Part shown: positions 17,601 to 24,880 of the stretch, piece by piece | How the letters are laid out: each line of letters begins with the position of its first letter | Numbering within the stretch: the stretch's first letter is position 1 | Assembly (NCBI RefSeq): GCF_002368195.1 | Contig: NZ_AP018178.1 | Location: 6,042,145-6,106,144, forward strand | From: Calothrix sp. NIES-2100 | Lineage (GTDB): Bacteria; Cyanobacteriota; Cyanobacteriia; Cyanobacteriales; Nostocaceae | DNA: 64,000 nt | Direction of reading: 5' to 3' | Notes under the pieces: model-generated | What the model saw: only the letters and a program-made list of their open reading frames with translations | What the model was told of the DNA's origin: nothing | Databases searched by the model: none | Translations under genes and position numbers: made by a program

Positions 17601-17895
17601 ACTGCAAACTGGAGAAATCTCCGTGCGTGAGTTTGTATGTGAACTCGCCAGTTCGCAAATCTATTGCGATCGCTTCTATACACCTTATCCCAGCGCCAAA
17701 GTGATTGAATTCCTTTGCCGTCACCTTTTGGGACGCGCACCGGAATCTCAAGGCGAAATCAGCGACTACAACAAGCTGTTGGCAAATCGTGGTCTAAGAG
17801 GCGTTGTTGAGGCAATTGTCGATAGTCCAGAGTATGCCCGCTACTTTGGTGAAGATGTGGTACCTTACCCACGCTTTTCATCCTTGAGCAAATAA
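14644..17895 (+). CDS. apcE: phycobilisome core-membrane linker ApcE (LCM)
   Basis: 1083-residue core-membrane linker and terminal energy emitter. The N-terminal phycobiliprotein-like domain (about 1-230) is split by a loop near residues 80-145 and carries the bilin-binding Cys195 in IENACSAEAT. Then come four REP linker domains, beginning near KNEVIKAAYRQIFERD, TQAVIKAIYLQVFGRD, LIGAAYRQIFERD and LVINAIYSQVLD, separated by Pro/Gln-rich arms. Four repeats are the number found in Anabaena-type large cores. It anchors the core to the thylakoid and passes energy to photosystem II. It starts at ATG 14644, 13 bases after GGGAG, and is upstream of apcABC. Confidence 0.98.
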   Translation: MSVKASGGSSVARPQLYQTLAVATITQAEQQDRFLGSGELNELASYFASGAKRLEIAQTLTENSEIIVSRAANRIFVGGSPMAFLEKPREPELALATAASGNVQEGMKLGTVTYVESRGGFLENLRSIFNSSPSGPTPPGFRPINVARYGPSNMAKSLRDLSWFLRYATYAIVAGDPSIIAVNTRGLREIIENACSAEATIVALQEIKAASLSFFRQDAKATEIVSQYMDVLLTEFKAATPSNKVRQRPSSDQQGLQLPQIYFEAAERRPKFVMKPGLSASEKNEVIKAAYRQIFERDITRAYSLSISDLESKVKNNDISVKEFVRRLAKSPLYQKQFYQPFINSRVIELAFRHILGRGPSSREEVQKYFAIISSGGLPALVDALVDSQEYSDYFGEETVPYLRGLGQEAQECRNWGPQQDLFNYSAPFRKVPQFITTFAAYDRPLPDQHPYGSGNDPLEIQFGAIFPKETRNPSSSPAPFGKDTKRILIHQGPGINSQVSNPGARGEFPGSLGPKVFRLDQLPGTIGKKAAKGASIKFSESSTQAVIKAIYLQVFGRDVYEGQRLKVQEIKLENGQLSVREFVRALAKSDLFRKTYWTSLYVCKAIEYIHRRLLGRPTYGRQEINKYFDIAAKQGFYAVVDAIINSVEYSEAFGEDTVPYERYLTPAGVSLRQLRVGSIREDVGGKVQKQETPLFVTLGTVTDTRTAPDIQFRINQGVSKQREQTKIFKQVANISDKAAVQTLIGAAYRQIFERDVAPYIAKNEFSVLESKLSNGEISVKEFIEGLGYSNLYIKEFYTPYPNTKVIELGTKHFLGRAPLNQAEIRKYNQILATQGIKAFIGALVNSAEYGEVFGEDTVPYRRFPTLPAANFPNTEKLYNQLTKQNDDVVVPSFKTVQARLTVGASSSNGGNSYADLGRSSNSVQGQFGEVSVASNRCKPARIYRRSEGTNQAETQLVINAIYSQVLDVYSGEIPANYRLSELEGKLQTGEISVREFVCELASSQIYCDRFYTPYPSAKVIEFLCRHLLGRAPESQGEISDYNKLLANRGLRGVVEAIVDSPEYARYFGEDVVPYPRFSSLSK

Positions 17896-18367
17896 TTACT
17901 AATTCGTTATACCCTTTGGGCAGCCACCCAGAGGGTGTATACGTAATTCGTGATTACAAGGGAACTAACAATCACTAAAATCTCAGATTTGGTGGTTGCA
18001 ATCAGTGTGGGATAAAAGCCCCTACTGATTGCACCTACAAATTAGTTTGACGGCAGAGGCGTAACCTTTCGTAACATTACCTTCAGATTGTCAAAATAGA
18101 AGTAAATCTGAAAACAAATATTACAAAGTGTTAAGAGCAGTCATAAATGCTCAACATAATGCCGGAAAATGATTTGCGGAAGGTAGCTAATTTTTCAAAG
18201 CTTGTTTACTTGATATTAAATCAAGCAATTTTTAAGACACTAGTTATGGCATGTTGTCAAGTGCTATGTCTGAAGAAAAACAAAAAACACAGCTACCGTC
18301 ATCCAAATTTAAAGTCGCACCAGTTTAATCAAATTCTGGTTTCATTAGTAGTTGGAGGAATCCATTA
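17896..18367 (+). other. apcE-apcA intergenic region (apcA promoter region)
   Basis: 472 bp separating apcE from apcA. It contains an imperfect inverted repeat just after apcE (ACCCTTTGGGCAGCCACCCA then GAGGGTGT near 17911-17938) that may stop part of the apcE transcript. The highly expressed apcABC genes are expected to have their own promoter here. A frame at 18147-18368 has no ribosome binding site or family resemblance and is not called. A strong Shine-Dalgarno GGAGGA at 18354-18359 serves apcA. Confidence 0.6.
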
Positions 18368-18853
18368 ATGAGTATCGTCACGAAGTCCATCGTGAATGCT
18401 GATGCAGAAGCCCGCTACCTCAGCCCTGGTGAGTTAGATCGGATCAAGACCTTTGTTAGCAGTGGTGAGCGTCGTCTGCGGATTGCTCAAATTTTGACCG
18501 AAAACCGTGAGCGTCTGGTTAAAACAGCTGGCGAACAAGTATTCCAAAAGCGTCCTGATGTTGTATCTCCTGGTGGCAATGCTTACGGTCAAGAATTGAC
18601 TGCTACTTGCTTACGCGACTTGGATTACTACCTGCGTCTAGTTACCTACGGAATCGTAGCTGGCGACGTTACCCCCATCGAAGAAATCGGTGTGATTGGT
18701 GCGCGTGAAATGTACAAGTCCTTGGGTACTCCTATTGAAGGTATTACTGAAGGTGTTCGTGGTCTAAAGAGTGCTGCTGCTTCCTTGTTGTCTGGTGAAG
18801 ACGCTGCTGAAGCTGGTTCTTACTTCGACTACGTAGTCGGTGCCCTCTCCTAG
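18368..18853 (+). CDS. apcA: allophycocyanin alpha subunit
   Basis: 161-residue alpha subunit of allophycocyanin, the core phycobiliprotein of the phycobilisome. The globin-like fold carries one phycocyanobilin on Cys81 (TATCLRDLDYYLRL). It pairs with ApcB, encoded 66 bp downstream, to form the alpha-beta monomers of the trimeric core discs. Start ATG follows GGAGGAATCCATTA. Codon use is strongly biased, as expected for one of the most abundant proteins in the cell. Confidence 0.99.
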   Translation: MSIVTKSIVNADAEARYLSPGELDRIKTFVSSGERRLRIAQILTENRERLVKTAGEQVFQKRPDVVSPGGNAYGQELTATCLRDLDYYLRLVTYGIVAGDVTPIEEIGVIGAREMYKSLGTPIEGITEGVRGLKSAAASLLSGEDAAEAGSYFDYVVGALS

Positions 18854-18919
18854 GTTAAAGCTAATTAGCTGCTTAGACCGAAGTATTGTAATACGGTTGG
18901 AAAAAAGGAATTAACAATA

Positions 18920-19408
18920 ATGGCTCAAGACGCAATTACCGCTGTCATTAACTCCGCAGACGTTCAAGGTAAATATCTCGACTCTTCTGCTTTAGACAAA
19001 CTCAAAGGCTACTTCTCCAGTGGCGACCTGCGTGTACGTGCTGCTGGCACCATCAGCGCTAATGCTGCTGCTATCGTTAAAGAAGCTGTAGCAAAATCCT
19101 TGTTGTACTCTGACGTTACCCGTCCCGGCGGTAACATGTACACCACCCGTCGCTATGCTGCTTGTATCCGCGATTTAGACTACTACTTGCGCTATGCTAC
19201 CTACGCTATGTTAGCTGGCGATCCTTCCATCCTAGATGAGCGCGTACTCAATGGCTTGAAGGAAACCTACAACTCCTTGGGTGTACCCGTAAGCTCTACC
19301 GTACAAGCTATCAGCGCTATCAAAGAAGTAACCGCTAGCTTGGTAGGTTCTGATGCTGGTAAAGAAATGGGTGTTTACCTAGACTATATCTCCTCTGGCT
19401 TAAGCTAA
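18920..19408 (+). CDS. apcB: allophycocyanin beta subunit
   Basis: 162-residue beta subunit. The chromophore is on Cys82 (YAACIRDLDYYLRY). Asn72 in PGGNMYTT is the position of the gamma-N-methylasparagine found in beta phycobiliproteins (CpcM substrate). It follows apcA by 66 bp in the same transcript. A 240-bp gap with inverted repeat structure separates it from apcC. Confidence 0.99.
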   Translation: MAQDAITAVINSADVQGKYLDSSALDKLKGYFSSGDLRVRAAGTISANAAAIVKEAVAKSLLYSDVTRPGGNMYTTRRYAACIRDLDYYLRYATYAMLAGDPSILDERVLNGLKETYNSLGVPVSSTVQAISAIKEVTASLVGSDAGKEMGVYLDYISSGLS

Positions 19409-19452
19409 GAGTTAGTTTGCACTTAATAATTTAGGTGCGCCTTAATTAAGGA

Positions 19453-19553
19453 CTGGAAATCAATTGTGAGTGCTAGAGCGTTCTATCGCTTACCTTGTGA
19501 AATAATCAATTAAGATGAGTGTTAGCGGTCTAGTATTGATGCTTGATTTCCAG
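19453..19553 (+). promoter_or_regulatory. inverted repeat between apcB and apcC
   Basis: CTGGAAATCAA (19453-19463) and TTGATTTCCAG (19543-19553) are perfect 11-bp complements enclosing 79 nt. Folded in the mRNA they would form a long stem-loop between apcB and apcC. This fits differential stability or partial termination that keeps linker ApcC below ApcA/ApcB levels, an inference from position. Confidence 0.55.
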
Positions 19554-19648
19554 CCTTTGCAGTGATTAATTAAAGAATTGCCTTAAAAAAACACTCCGCT
19601 TTTGTTTCAAATAAAAAAGTTTTCACAATTACTACAGGAGAATCTAAG

Positions 19649-19855
19649 ATGGCCCGGTTGTTTAAAGTTACTGCTTGTGTACCCAGTCAAACCCGGATTC
19701 GCACCCAACGCGAACTGCAAAATACCTACTTCACTAAGTTAGTTCCCTTCGAGAACTGGTTCCGCGAACAGCAACGCATCATGAAAATGGGTGGCAAAAT
19801 CGTTAAGGTCGAATTGGCCACTGGTAAGCAAGGTACTAATACTGGGTTGCTGTAA
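19649..19855 (+). CDS. apcC: allophycocyanin-associated core linker ApcC (LC 7.8)
   Basis: 68-residue small core linker that sits inside allophycocyanin trimers and tunes their spectrum. The CpcD-like fold is plain: MARLFKVTACVPSQTRIRTQ at the N-terminus, then LQNTYFTKLVPFENWFREQQ. A ribosome binding site ACAGGAG lies 9 bases before the ATG. It is the last gene of apcEABC, followed by a terminator 39 bp downstream. Confidence 0.98.
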   Translation: MARLFKVTACVPSQTRIRTQRELQNTYFTKLVPFENWFREQQRIMKMGGKIVKVELATGKQGTNTGLL

Positions 19856-19893
19856 TTACTATCTATATAGCGAAGATTATTGTAGGGAGTTGC

Positions 19894-19920
19894 AAAGAGG
19901 TCTCAATCGACCTCTTTTTT
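19894..19920 (+). terminator. Rho-independent terminator of apcEABC
   Basis: AAAGAGGTC (19894-19902) pairs perfectly with GACCTCTTT (19909-19917) around a 6-nt loop, ending in a run of six T (19915-19920). This is a textbook intrinsic terminator directly after apcC. Confidence 0.92.
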
Positions 19921-20462
19921 GTTATTGGGCATGGGGCATTGGGCATTGGGCATTGATTATTTGTTGCTTATCTCCCTTGTGTCCCTTGTCCCCTCATCTC
20001 CCTTCCCTTGTTTCCTCATTCCCGTTTGCTCTCTGATGGGAGTAGGGCTGTTTCGTTCCCTCAAAGACGCTAATTTACAAGCGTCTCAGGTAAAAAAGTC
20101 AGGTGATTAAAAAATCAAATTCTACATTGTTTATGGCGATCGCACTCAAATTTATTGGTTGAGATGGTAATTTTTCGCTCACCAACTTCCTTAACTTAAA
20201 TTTATCGCCCATGCTGTTGACAAAATCCTTACCATTACGAATGAAACAGCCCTGCTGATGGGAGTGCGATCGCATTATTGATCGCTAAAGCAACAAGATG
20301 TGGAATGGGCAGAAGCTGGGAAAGTTGATTTGAAGGTGCTGATTAGCGATCGCACTCCCGAATTTATAGCCGCTAGGAGTTACGCCAGGAAATACTAAAT
20401 ATGCATGGTTTTTAAAACCACATATATCGTAGGGGCACAGCAGTGCAGTGCCCTTTCCCGCG
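19921..20462. other. repeat-rich intergenic region after the apc cluster
   Basis: Contains GGGCATTGGGCATT copies (about 19926-19954), a TCCCTTGTCCCC tract (19972-20030), three HIP1 sites, a GGTTTTTAAAACC palindrome (20407-20419) and GGGCAC/GTGCCC arms around CAGCAGTGCA (20432-20453). A 38-codon stretch reading SLKQQDVEWAEAGKVDLKVL before about 20397 has no start codon and could be a gene scrap. No gene is supported. Confidence 0.5.
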
Positions 20463-21029
20463 CTATTGCATCAACTGGAAAGAGTCAAAAAACTTTCTGA
20501 TATCACTGACTTGAGGATTTTTATCACTGCCAACTAAGAGGATATACATGCGTTGGTTAACAATAAAAATTCTCCCCGTCAAAGTCATTCCTTCTTTTTC
20601 ATCCCACATCTGAATTTCTTTACCAGGATATGCACCTAGATTAATATTTTGCTGACTGAGTAATTTTTTCCCATCCTCTAACATTCCTTGTAGAGCGAAA
20701 TTTAATAATTCACTTGCGGGAATCTGAGTCACATCATTTTTAAAGTCAGCATAGCTAACCATATACACATCTGTTGCATGAATACTCAGATACATTTTTG
20801 TAGACTCAATGCCCTCATGCATCTCGCTTTTATCTGGTGTCATCTCTGAGATGTCCCCATTTGGCATGAGAATAGAGGATTTACCTTCATCTGGAGAGAA
20901 TTCTTTCCATTGTGATGCTGCTGCAATATCTTCAGTGCTAGGCTGTGCGTAGATGCCACTTGATGTGGATAATTCGGTTAGATTGAGGTTTTGGCTGTTT
21001 CTTGCATCTACTTTGGGACTAATGTGCAT
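20463..21029 (-). CDS. hypothetical protein, exported-type domain without its signal peptide
   Basis: 188 residues. From about residue 40 it resembles a domain common in cyanobacterial exported proteins (WKEFSPDEGKSSILMPNG ... LLSQQNINLGAYPGKEIQMW ... RMYILLVGSDKN ... ISDIRKFFDSFQL-type end), judged from memory of the pattern. Such domains normally follow a signal peptide or membrane segment. Here the first 30 residues are polar, and the start overlaps by 11 bases the end of a truncated AAA-like fragment in another frame, so the N-terminus has probably been lost or replaced by rearrangement. Function unknown. Confidence 0.5.
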   Translation of the reverse strand: MHISPKVDARNSQNLNLTELSTSSGIYAQPSTEDIAAASQWKEFSPDEGKSSILMPNGDISEMTPDKSEMHEGIESTKMYLSIHATDVYMVSYADFKNDVTQIPASELLNFALQGMLEDGKKLLSQQNINLGAYPGKEIQMWDEKEGMTLTGRIFIVNQRMYILLVGSDKNPQVSDIRKFFDSFQLMQ

Positions 21030-21360
21030 CTAGTTTATTTAGCAGTTCTGTTCCTAAAGCTTGATTCTCTTTGGACAATTCTGAAATAATGCGATCGCAA
21101 ACCCAGCGTAAAAATGTACTTAAGTTGCTGAAAAATTGCTTTTCCCCTAGCTCAAAGTTTATTACTACCGTTGCGTCGCCTTGATTTTTCGCTTGTTGAA
21201 TAATCCGCGCTAGTAGGGAAGATTTACCCATTTTCTGGGGAGCTTTAATACAAATCAAGGAACCGGGTTTGCGAATTTCCTCAAAACAGTACTTTTCCAT
21301 AGGGGGACGTTCGACATAAAAGCTGGAAGTTAGTCCTAGCAGTCCTTCTGGATATTCTAG
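21019..21360 (-). pseudogene. N-terminal fragment of an AAA-like (AAA_35-type) ATPase
   Basis: Minus-strand frame reading LEYPEGLLGLTSSFYVERPP then MEKYCFEEIRKPGSLICIKA and the P-loop PQKMGKSSLLARII, the start of the AAA-like domain proteins frequent in Nostoc. Only about 110 residues remain before a stop (LLNKLDAH), whereas the ATPase domain is about 300 residues. The similarity extends upstream of the only ATG (21300) without another start codon. The missing C-terminal part of the same family is found on the opposite strand from 21365, suggesting an inversion with loss of the middle. Probably non-functional. Confidence 0.65.
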
Positions 21361-21364
21361 ATAG

Positions 21365-23695
21365 TTGGTTGGTAATGGTGGTGTAGTTGGTAATGATACC
21401 CCAGAACCTAGCGCTTTAGATTGGGTAGGGAAAGTAGTCAGAGAAAAAATAATTAATAATTGGGAATCATTAGATAAACCGCAGCATTTAAAAACGATAC
21501 AGGAAAGGATTGTGATTGATGATAGATTTGCTGGTAGTTTGTTGGGTTTATATCAACAAATTTTAGAATACGGTGTGATTGTCATTGATGAAAGTCCAGA
21601 AAAAATCCAATTACGTTTAACCGGATTGGTAGTAGAAGAGAATAATCAGTTAAAAGTTTATAATTTGATTTATCAGTTTGTTTTTAATTTAGAGTGGGTA
21701 GGGAAAGAATTAGAAAAACTCCGAACCTATGCTGAAAGTTTTAATGCATGGATAGAAAGTAATTATCAAGATGAGTCGCGTTTATTGCGAGGGAAAGCTT
21801 TAGAAGAAGCACTTATTTGGGCTGAGGGAAAAAGATTAAGTAATGATGATTATAAGTTTTTAGATGCTAGTCGGGAATTAGATAAAAAGTCAATACAGCG
21901 TAAATTAAAGGCGCAGGAAGAAGTTAACGAATCTTTACTCCAAGCTAGACAGCAAGCGGAAATAGCTTTAGAGGAAGAAAAACAAGCTAGTCAACGTTTA
22001 TTAGAAGCGCGACAGGAAGAAGAAAAAGTTAATCAACGTTTATTAGAAGCGCAAACAAATACCGAAATTATTTTAGAGGAAGAGAAGAGAAATAATCAGC
22101 GTTTGCTGGAATCGCAAAAGAATACCGAAGTTATTTTAGAAGAGGAGAGGAAAGCGAATCAGCGTTTGACAGACGTAGAGAGAAAAATCAAGCGACAGAT
22201 TCGCATTGGTGGAAGCATTTTAGCTGTGTCCGTAATTGGAGCAATTATTGCTGGAATATTTGCAAGTAATGGAATTAAACAAGCACAGGAGGCACACGAA
22301 GGTACAAGGTTAGAACGAACGGCAAATATAGCTTTAGGGCAATTTGAAAAACAACATCAAGAAATAGATGCTTTACTAGTAGCAATAGATACAGGACAAA
22401 GGTTGAAAGAATTGGTGAATGATGGACGACCTTTAGAAAAATATCCTGCTGCTAGTCCTATCCTGGCTTTACAAACCATTGTTGATAATATACAAGAACG
22501 GGCGCAATTTAAAGGGCATCAGGGTACGCTTTACAGTGCAAATTTTAGCCCTGATGGACAACGTATTGTCACTGCTTCATCTGATGGTACTGCTAAAGTG
22601 TGGGACGCGAAAGGTAATTTATTCGCTGACCTCAAAGGACATAAGAACGAAGTTACAAGTGCAAATTTTAGCCCTGATAGAAAACTTATCTTCATTGGAG
22701 AATATGATGGTAAAGCAGTATGGGATATAAAAGGTAATTTGCTTACTGATTTCAAAGGGCATAAAGACCGGATTGGCAGTGCAGCATTTAGCCTTAATGG
22801 AGAACGTATCATCACTGAAACATATGATGGTAGCGTTAAGGTGTGGGATGTGAAAGGTAATTTGCTCGCTAACTTTCAAGCGCACAAGGGTGAACTCAGC
22901 AGTACAGTATTTAGTCCTGATGGAAAGCTGATACTTACAACTTCTTGGGATGATACCCCCAAGGTATGGGATGTTAAAGGCAATTTCCTGATTAATCTAT
23001 TGCATGGAGGAGAGGTCACAGAGGCTGTTTTTAGCCCCGATGGACAGCGCATAGTCACCGCATCAAATGATGGTAGCGTTAAGGTGTGGGGTGTGAAAGG
23101 TAATTTGCTCACTAACTTTCAAGGTCATGACGACAGGGTGACAAGTATCACCTTTAGTCCTGATGGACAATGGATTGTCACTACGTCATTTGACAACACC
23201 GCTAAGATATGGGACACAAAAGGCAATTTGCAAACCAACCTCAAAGGACACCAGAAATTTGTCATTAGTGCCGCTTTTAGCCCCGATGGACAGCATATTC
23301 TTACTGCTTCAGATGATGGTACTGCCAAAATGTGGGATAGGACAGGTAATTTAATCGCTGACTTGAAGGGACATCAGCAAAGAGTCACAAGCGCCGTTTT
23401 TAGCCCTGATGGTAAGCGCATACTTACTGAATCATCGGACTACACGGCGAAGGTATGGGACACGAAAGGTAATTTGCTTGCCGATCTTAAAGAGTATAAT
23501 AAAAAAGTCAGCCACGCCGCTTTTAGCTCTGATGGTAAGCGTGTATTAACAGTATTTAGTGACGGTAGCATAAATGCATGGCAAGTTGGTGGGTTAGATG
23601 ATTTGCTTGCACGGGGTTGCAATTGGCTGCAAGATTATTTGGTCAACCATCCAGAAACGAGAGAGAGACTTAGAGTTTGTCAAGTAAAAAGATAG
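21365..23695 (+). CDS. AAA-like C-terminal part, coiled coil, TM helix and WD40 propeller
   Basis: 776 residues from a TTG at 21365. Residues about 15-175 match the part of AAA-like/WD40 proteins that follows the ATPase core (VREKIINNWESLDKPQHLKT, LLGLYQQILEYGVI, YQDESRLLRGKALEEALIWA). Then come a coiled coil (about 175-278) with four near-identical NQRLLEAQ-EEEK units, one membrane helix (about 281-301), and nine WD40 repeats of about 41 residues (SPDGQRIVTASSDGTAKVWD type) to the C-terminus. The Walker A half is absent and lies inverted upstream, so this is probably a 5'-truncated gene. Whether it is translated from TTG is uncertain. WD40 propellers serve in protein binding. Confidence 0.75.
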   Translation: MVGNGGVVGNDTPEPSALDWVGKVVREKIINNWESLDKPQHLKTIQERIVIDDRFAGSLLGLYQQILEYGVIVIDESPEKIQLRLTGLVVEENNQLKVYNLIYQFVFNLEWVGKELEKLRTYAESFNAWIESNYQDESRLLRGKALEEALIWAEGKRLSNDDYKFLDASRELDKKSIQRKLKAQEEVNESLLQARQQAEIALEEEKQASQRLLEARQEEEKVNQRLLEAQTNTEIILEEEKRNNQRLLESQKNTEVILEEERKANQRLTDVERKIKRQIRIGGSILAVSVIGAIIAGIFASNGIKQAQEAHEGTRLERTANIALGQFEKQHQEIDALLVAIDTGQRLKELVNDGRPLEKYPAASPILALQTIVDNIQERAQFKGHQGTLYSANFSPDGQRIVTASSDGTAKVWDAKGNLFADLKGHKNEVTSANFSPDRKLIFIGEYDGKAVWDIKGNLLTDFKGHKDRIGSAAFSLNGERIITETYDGSVKVWDVKGNLLANFQAHKGELSSTVFSPDGKLILTTSWDDTPKVWDVKGNFLINLLHGGEVTEAVFSPDGQRIVTASNDGSVKVWGVKGNLLTNFQGHDDRVTSITFSPDGQWIVTTSFDNTAKIWDTKGNLQTNLKGHQKFVISAAFSPDGQHILTASDDGTAKMWDRTGNLIADLKGHQQRVTSAVFSPDGKRILTESSDYTAKVWDTKGNLLADLKEYNKKVSHAAFSSDGKRVLTVFSDGSINAWQVGGLDDLLARGCNWLQDYLVNHPETRERLRVCQVKR

Positions 23696-23771
23696 GACGC
23701 AATACTTAGTGTCTTTAGCGAGCGGTGTCTGACGACAAGCCTTACGGCTACGCATTTGTGATGTAGGGGAA

Positions 23772-24071
23772 GTGCGATCGCCTTTTGGTAGTTTAGAGAA
23801 GTGCGATCGCCTTTGTGATATTGGAGAAGTGCGATCGCGTTTAGTTTTGGAGATGTGCGATCGCCTTTGTAATGTTGGGGAAGTGCGATCGCCTTTTGAT
23901 TGTAGTGGAGAGAATGCGATCGCATTTGTGATGTAGGGAAAGTGTGATCGCATTTGTTGGGTTTGTGGGAAAGTGCGATCGCTTTGGTGATTTTGGGGAA
24001 GTGCGATCGCCTTTTGGTAGTTCTGAGGAATGCGATCGCATTTATTGTTGATGGGATGAAGTGCGATCGCG
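23772..24071. repeat. HIP1-centred tandem repeat array, about 29-bp period
   Basis: Eleven copies of a unit built around GTGCGATCGCCTTTTG. The octamer starts at 23774, 23803, 23831, 23857, 23885, 23916, 23944 (degenerate, GTGATCGC), 23975, 24003, 24032 and 24063. Spacings are 26-31 bp, mean about 29. The segments between octamers are similar (TTTGTGATGTAGGGGAA type) but not identical. Minus-strand frames through it give repetitive GDRTSP/RRSHF peptides that are artefacts. Confidence 0.9.
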
Positions 24072-24118
24072 TTTAGTTTGGGTTGGAATGGGATTAAGCT
24101 ATAAATTCCTAGATTGAA

Positions 24119-24508
24119 CTACCAACGCTCTAACATCAAGCCATCAACATAATCAAAGTCTGTATCATCTGTCACTAATATCCAGCCCTGCTCTAAACAT
24201 TGTGACGCAATCCAAACATCATTCATTGGAATTGGTCGTCCCTTCCGTTTCAAAGCCAGTCGGGTTTTAGCATAGACTGCTGCTGTTTCTCGACTTAATG
24301 GTAGAACTACACAAGCCTCAATAAACTCCAGATAACGAGGTAAATTTTGGAATGGACGAGTAGAGTTTTCCGCGCCAAAAAGTAACTCCCCCGCTACTAC
24401 GGTAAGTAGAACCACCTATGGTAATGCTAGCACTCGTGAAACGATCGCCGTGTCCCCATTCAAAAAACGCACCGCTACAGAGGTATCCAGAGCAATCTCA
24501 CCACTCAT
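24119..24508 (-). pseudogene. vapC: vapC PIN-domain toxin with in-frame amber codon
   Basis: Read from ATG 24508 the frame gives MSGEIALDTSVAVRFLNGDT, AIVSRVLALP, then TAG (24418-24416), then VVLLTVVAGELLFGAEN and the rest of a normal 129-codon VapC, ending DDTDFDYVDGLMLERW. Homologues usually have Glu at the stop position, so a single GAG-to-TAG change would explain it. The part downstream could only start at GTG 24415 and would lack the first catalytic Asp (in ALDTS). Its start overlaps the antitoxin stop by 11 bases. The toxin is therefore probably dead unless the codon is suppressed or is an assembly error. Confidence 0.85.
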
Positions 24509-24707
24509 TCACATCCACCTGCCGACATTCTATTGCGATCGCCCGTTTTAATTCTTGGGCTTCGACATCACTTAAAATACCTGCAAATTTTGCGAGAGGA
24601 TGAGTTTTGCGTATTGCTTTTACCCTACGAACAAAATCTAGTACTGACTGGACTATATCATCAGGAGCTTGTTCGAGTTCCTGGATCAATTCTTCACGAT
24701 TTGTCAT
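24498..24707 (-). CDS. antitoxin of the damaged vapBC locus
   Basis: 69-residue small protein (MTNREELIQELEQAPDDIVQ, SVLDFVRRVKAIRKTHPLAK, FAGILSDVEAQELKRAIAIE, then CRQVDVNEW) of the type that precedes VapC genes in cyanobacteria: a helical N-terminal segment and a toxin-binding tail. The stop overlaps the vapC start (GTGAATGAGTGGTGA). It is intact while the toxin frame is interrupted, consistent with toxin loss being tolerated. Confidence 0.75.
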   Translation of the reverse strand: MTNREELIQELEQAPDDIVQSVLDFVRRVKAIRKTHPLAKFAGILSDVEAQELKRAIAIECRQVDVNEW

Positions 24708-24761
24708 GCATTCAATTTGTCTTGGCTAGTTCTTTCTATTTTCAGTATATCCAAAGTCCCA

Positions 24762-24799
24762 AAGCGATGTCTAACGACAAGCCTTACGGCTACACCTTT
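24762..24799. repeat. dispersed GATGTCTAACGACAAGCC repeat
   Basis: AGCGATGTCTAACGACAAGC followed by CTTACGGCTACACC is nearly identical to 23717-23756 (GCGGTGTCTGACGACAAGCC then TTACGGCTACGC), 1 kb away, and related to 33520-33545. It is an intergenic dispersed repeat flanking the vapBC remnant. Confidence 0.6.
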
Positions 24800-24880
24800 T
24801 GGTTGTGTTGGGGAAGTGCGATCGCGATGTTAAACTTTGCTCCCATTCTGCAAGATATCATTACTTCTCAAAAGGGGAAA

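Noticed and set aside
18147..18368. 73-codon frame before apcA
   Set aside because: No ribosome binding site, low-complexity basic ending, and it would occupy the apcA leader and promoter; no known gene occurs here in the conserved apc cluster.
23594..24041. Minus-strand frames giving RRSHF/GDRTSP peptides
   Set aside because: Translations of the HIP1 array, a known source of spurious annotations in Nostoc-type genomes.
23772..24071. Possible CRISPR array in the regularly spaced GCGATCGC repeats
   Set aside because: The conserved unit is only the HIP1 octamer with flanks, the period is 29 bp overall, and the spacers resemble each other; no 28-37-bp identical repeats or cas genes are present.
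24533..24880. 116-residue N-terminal extension of the first GT4 gene
   Set aside because: Sequence overlaps the antitoxin gene on the other strand and a dispersed repeat, is not protein-like, and the family N-terminus begins right after ATG 24881.
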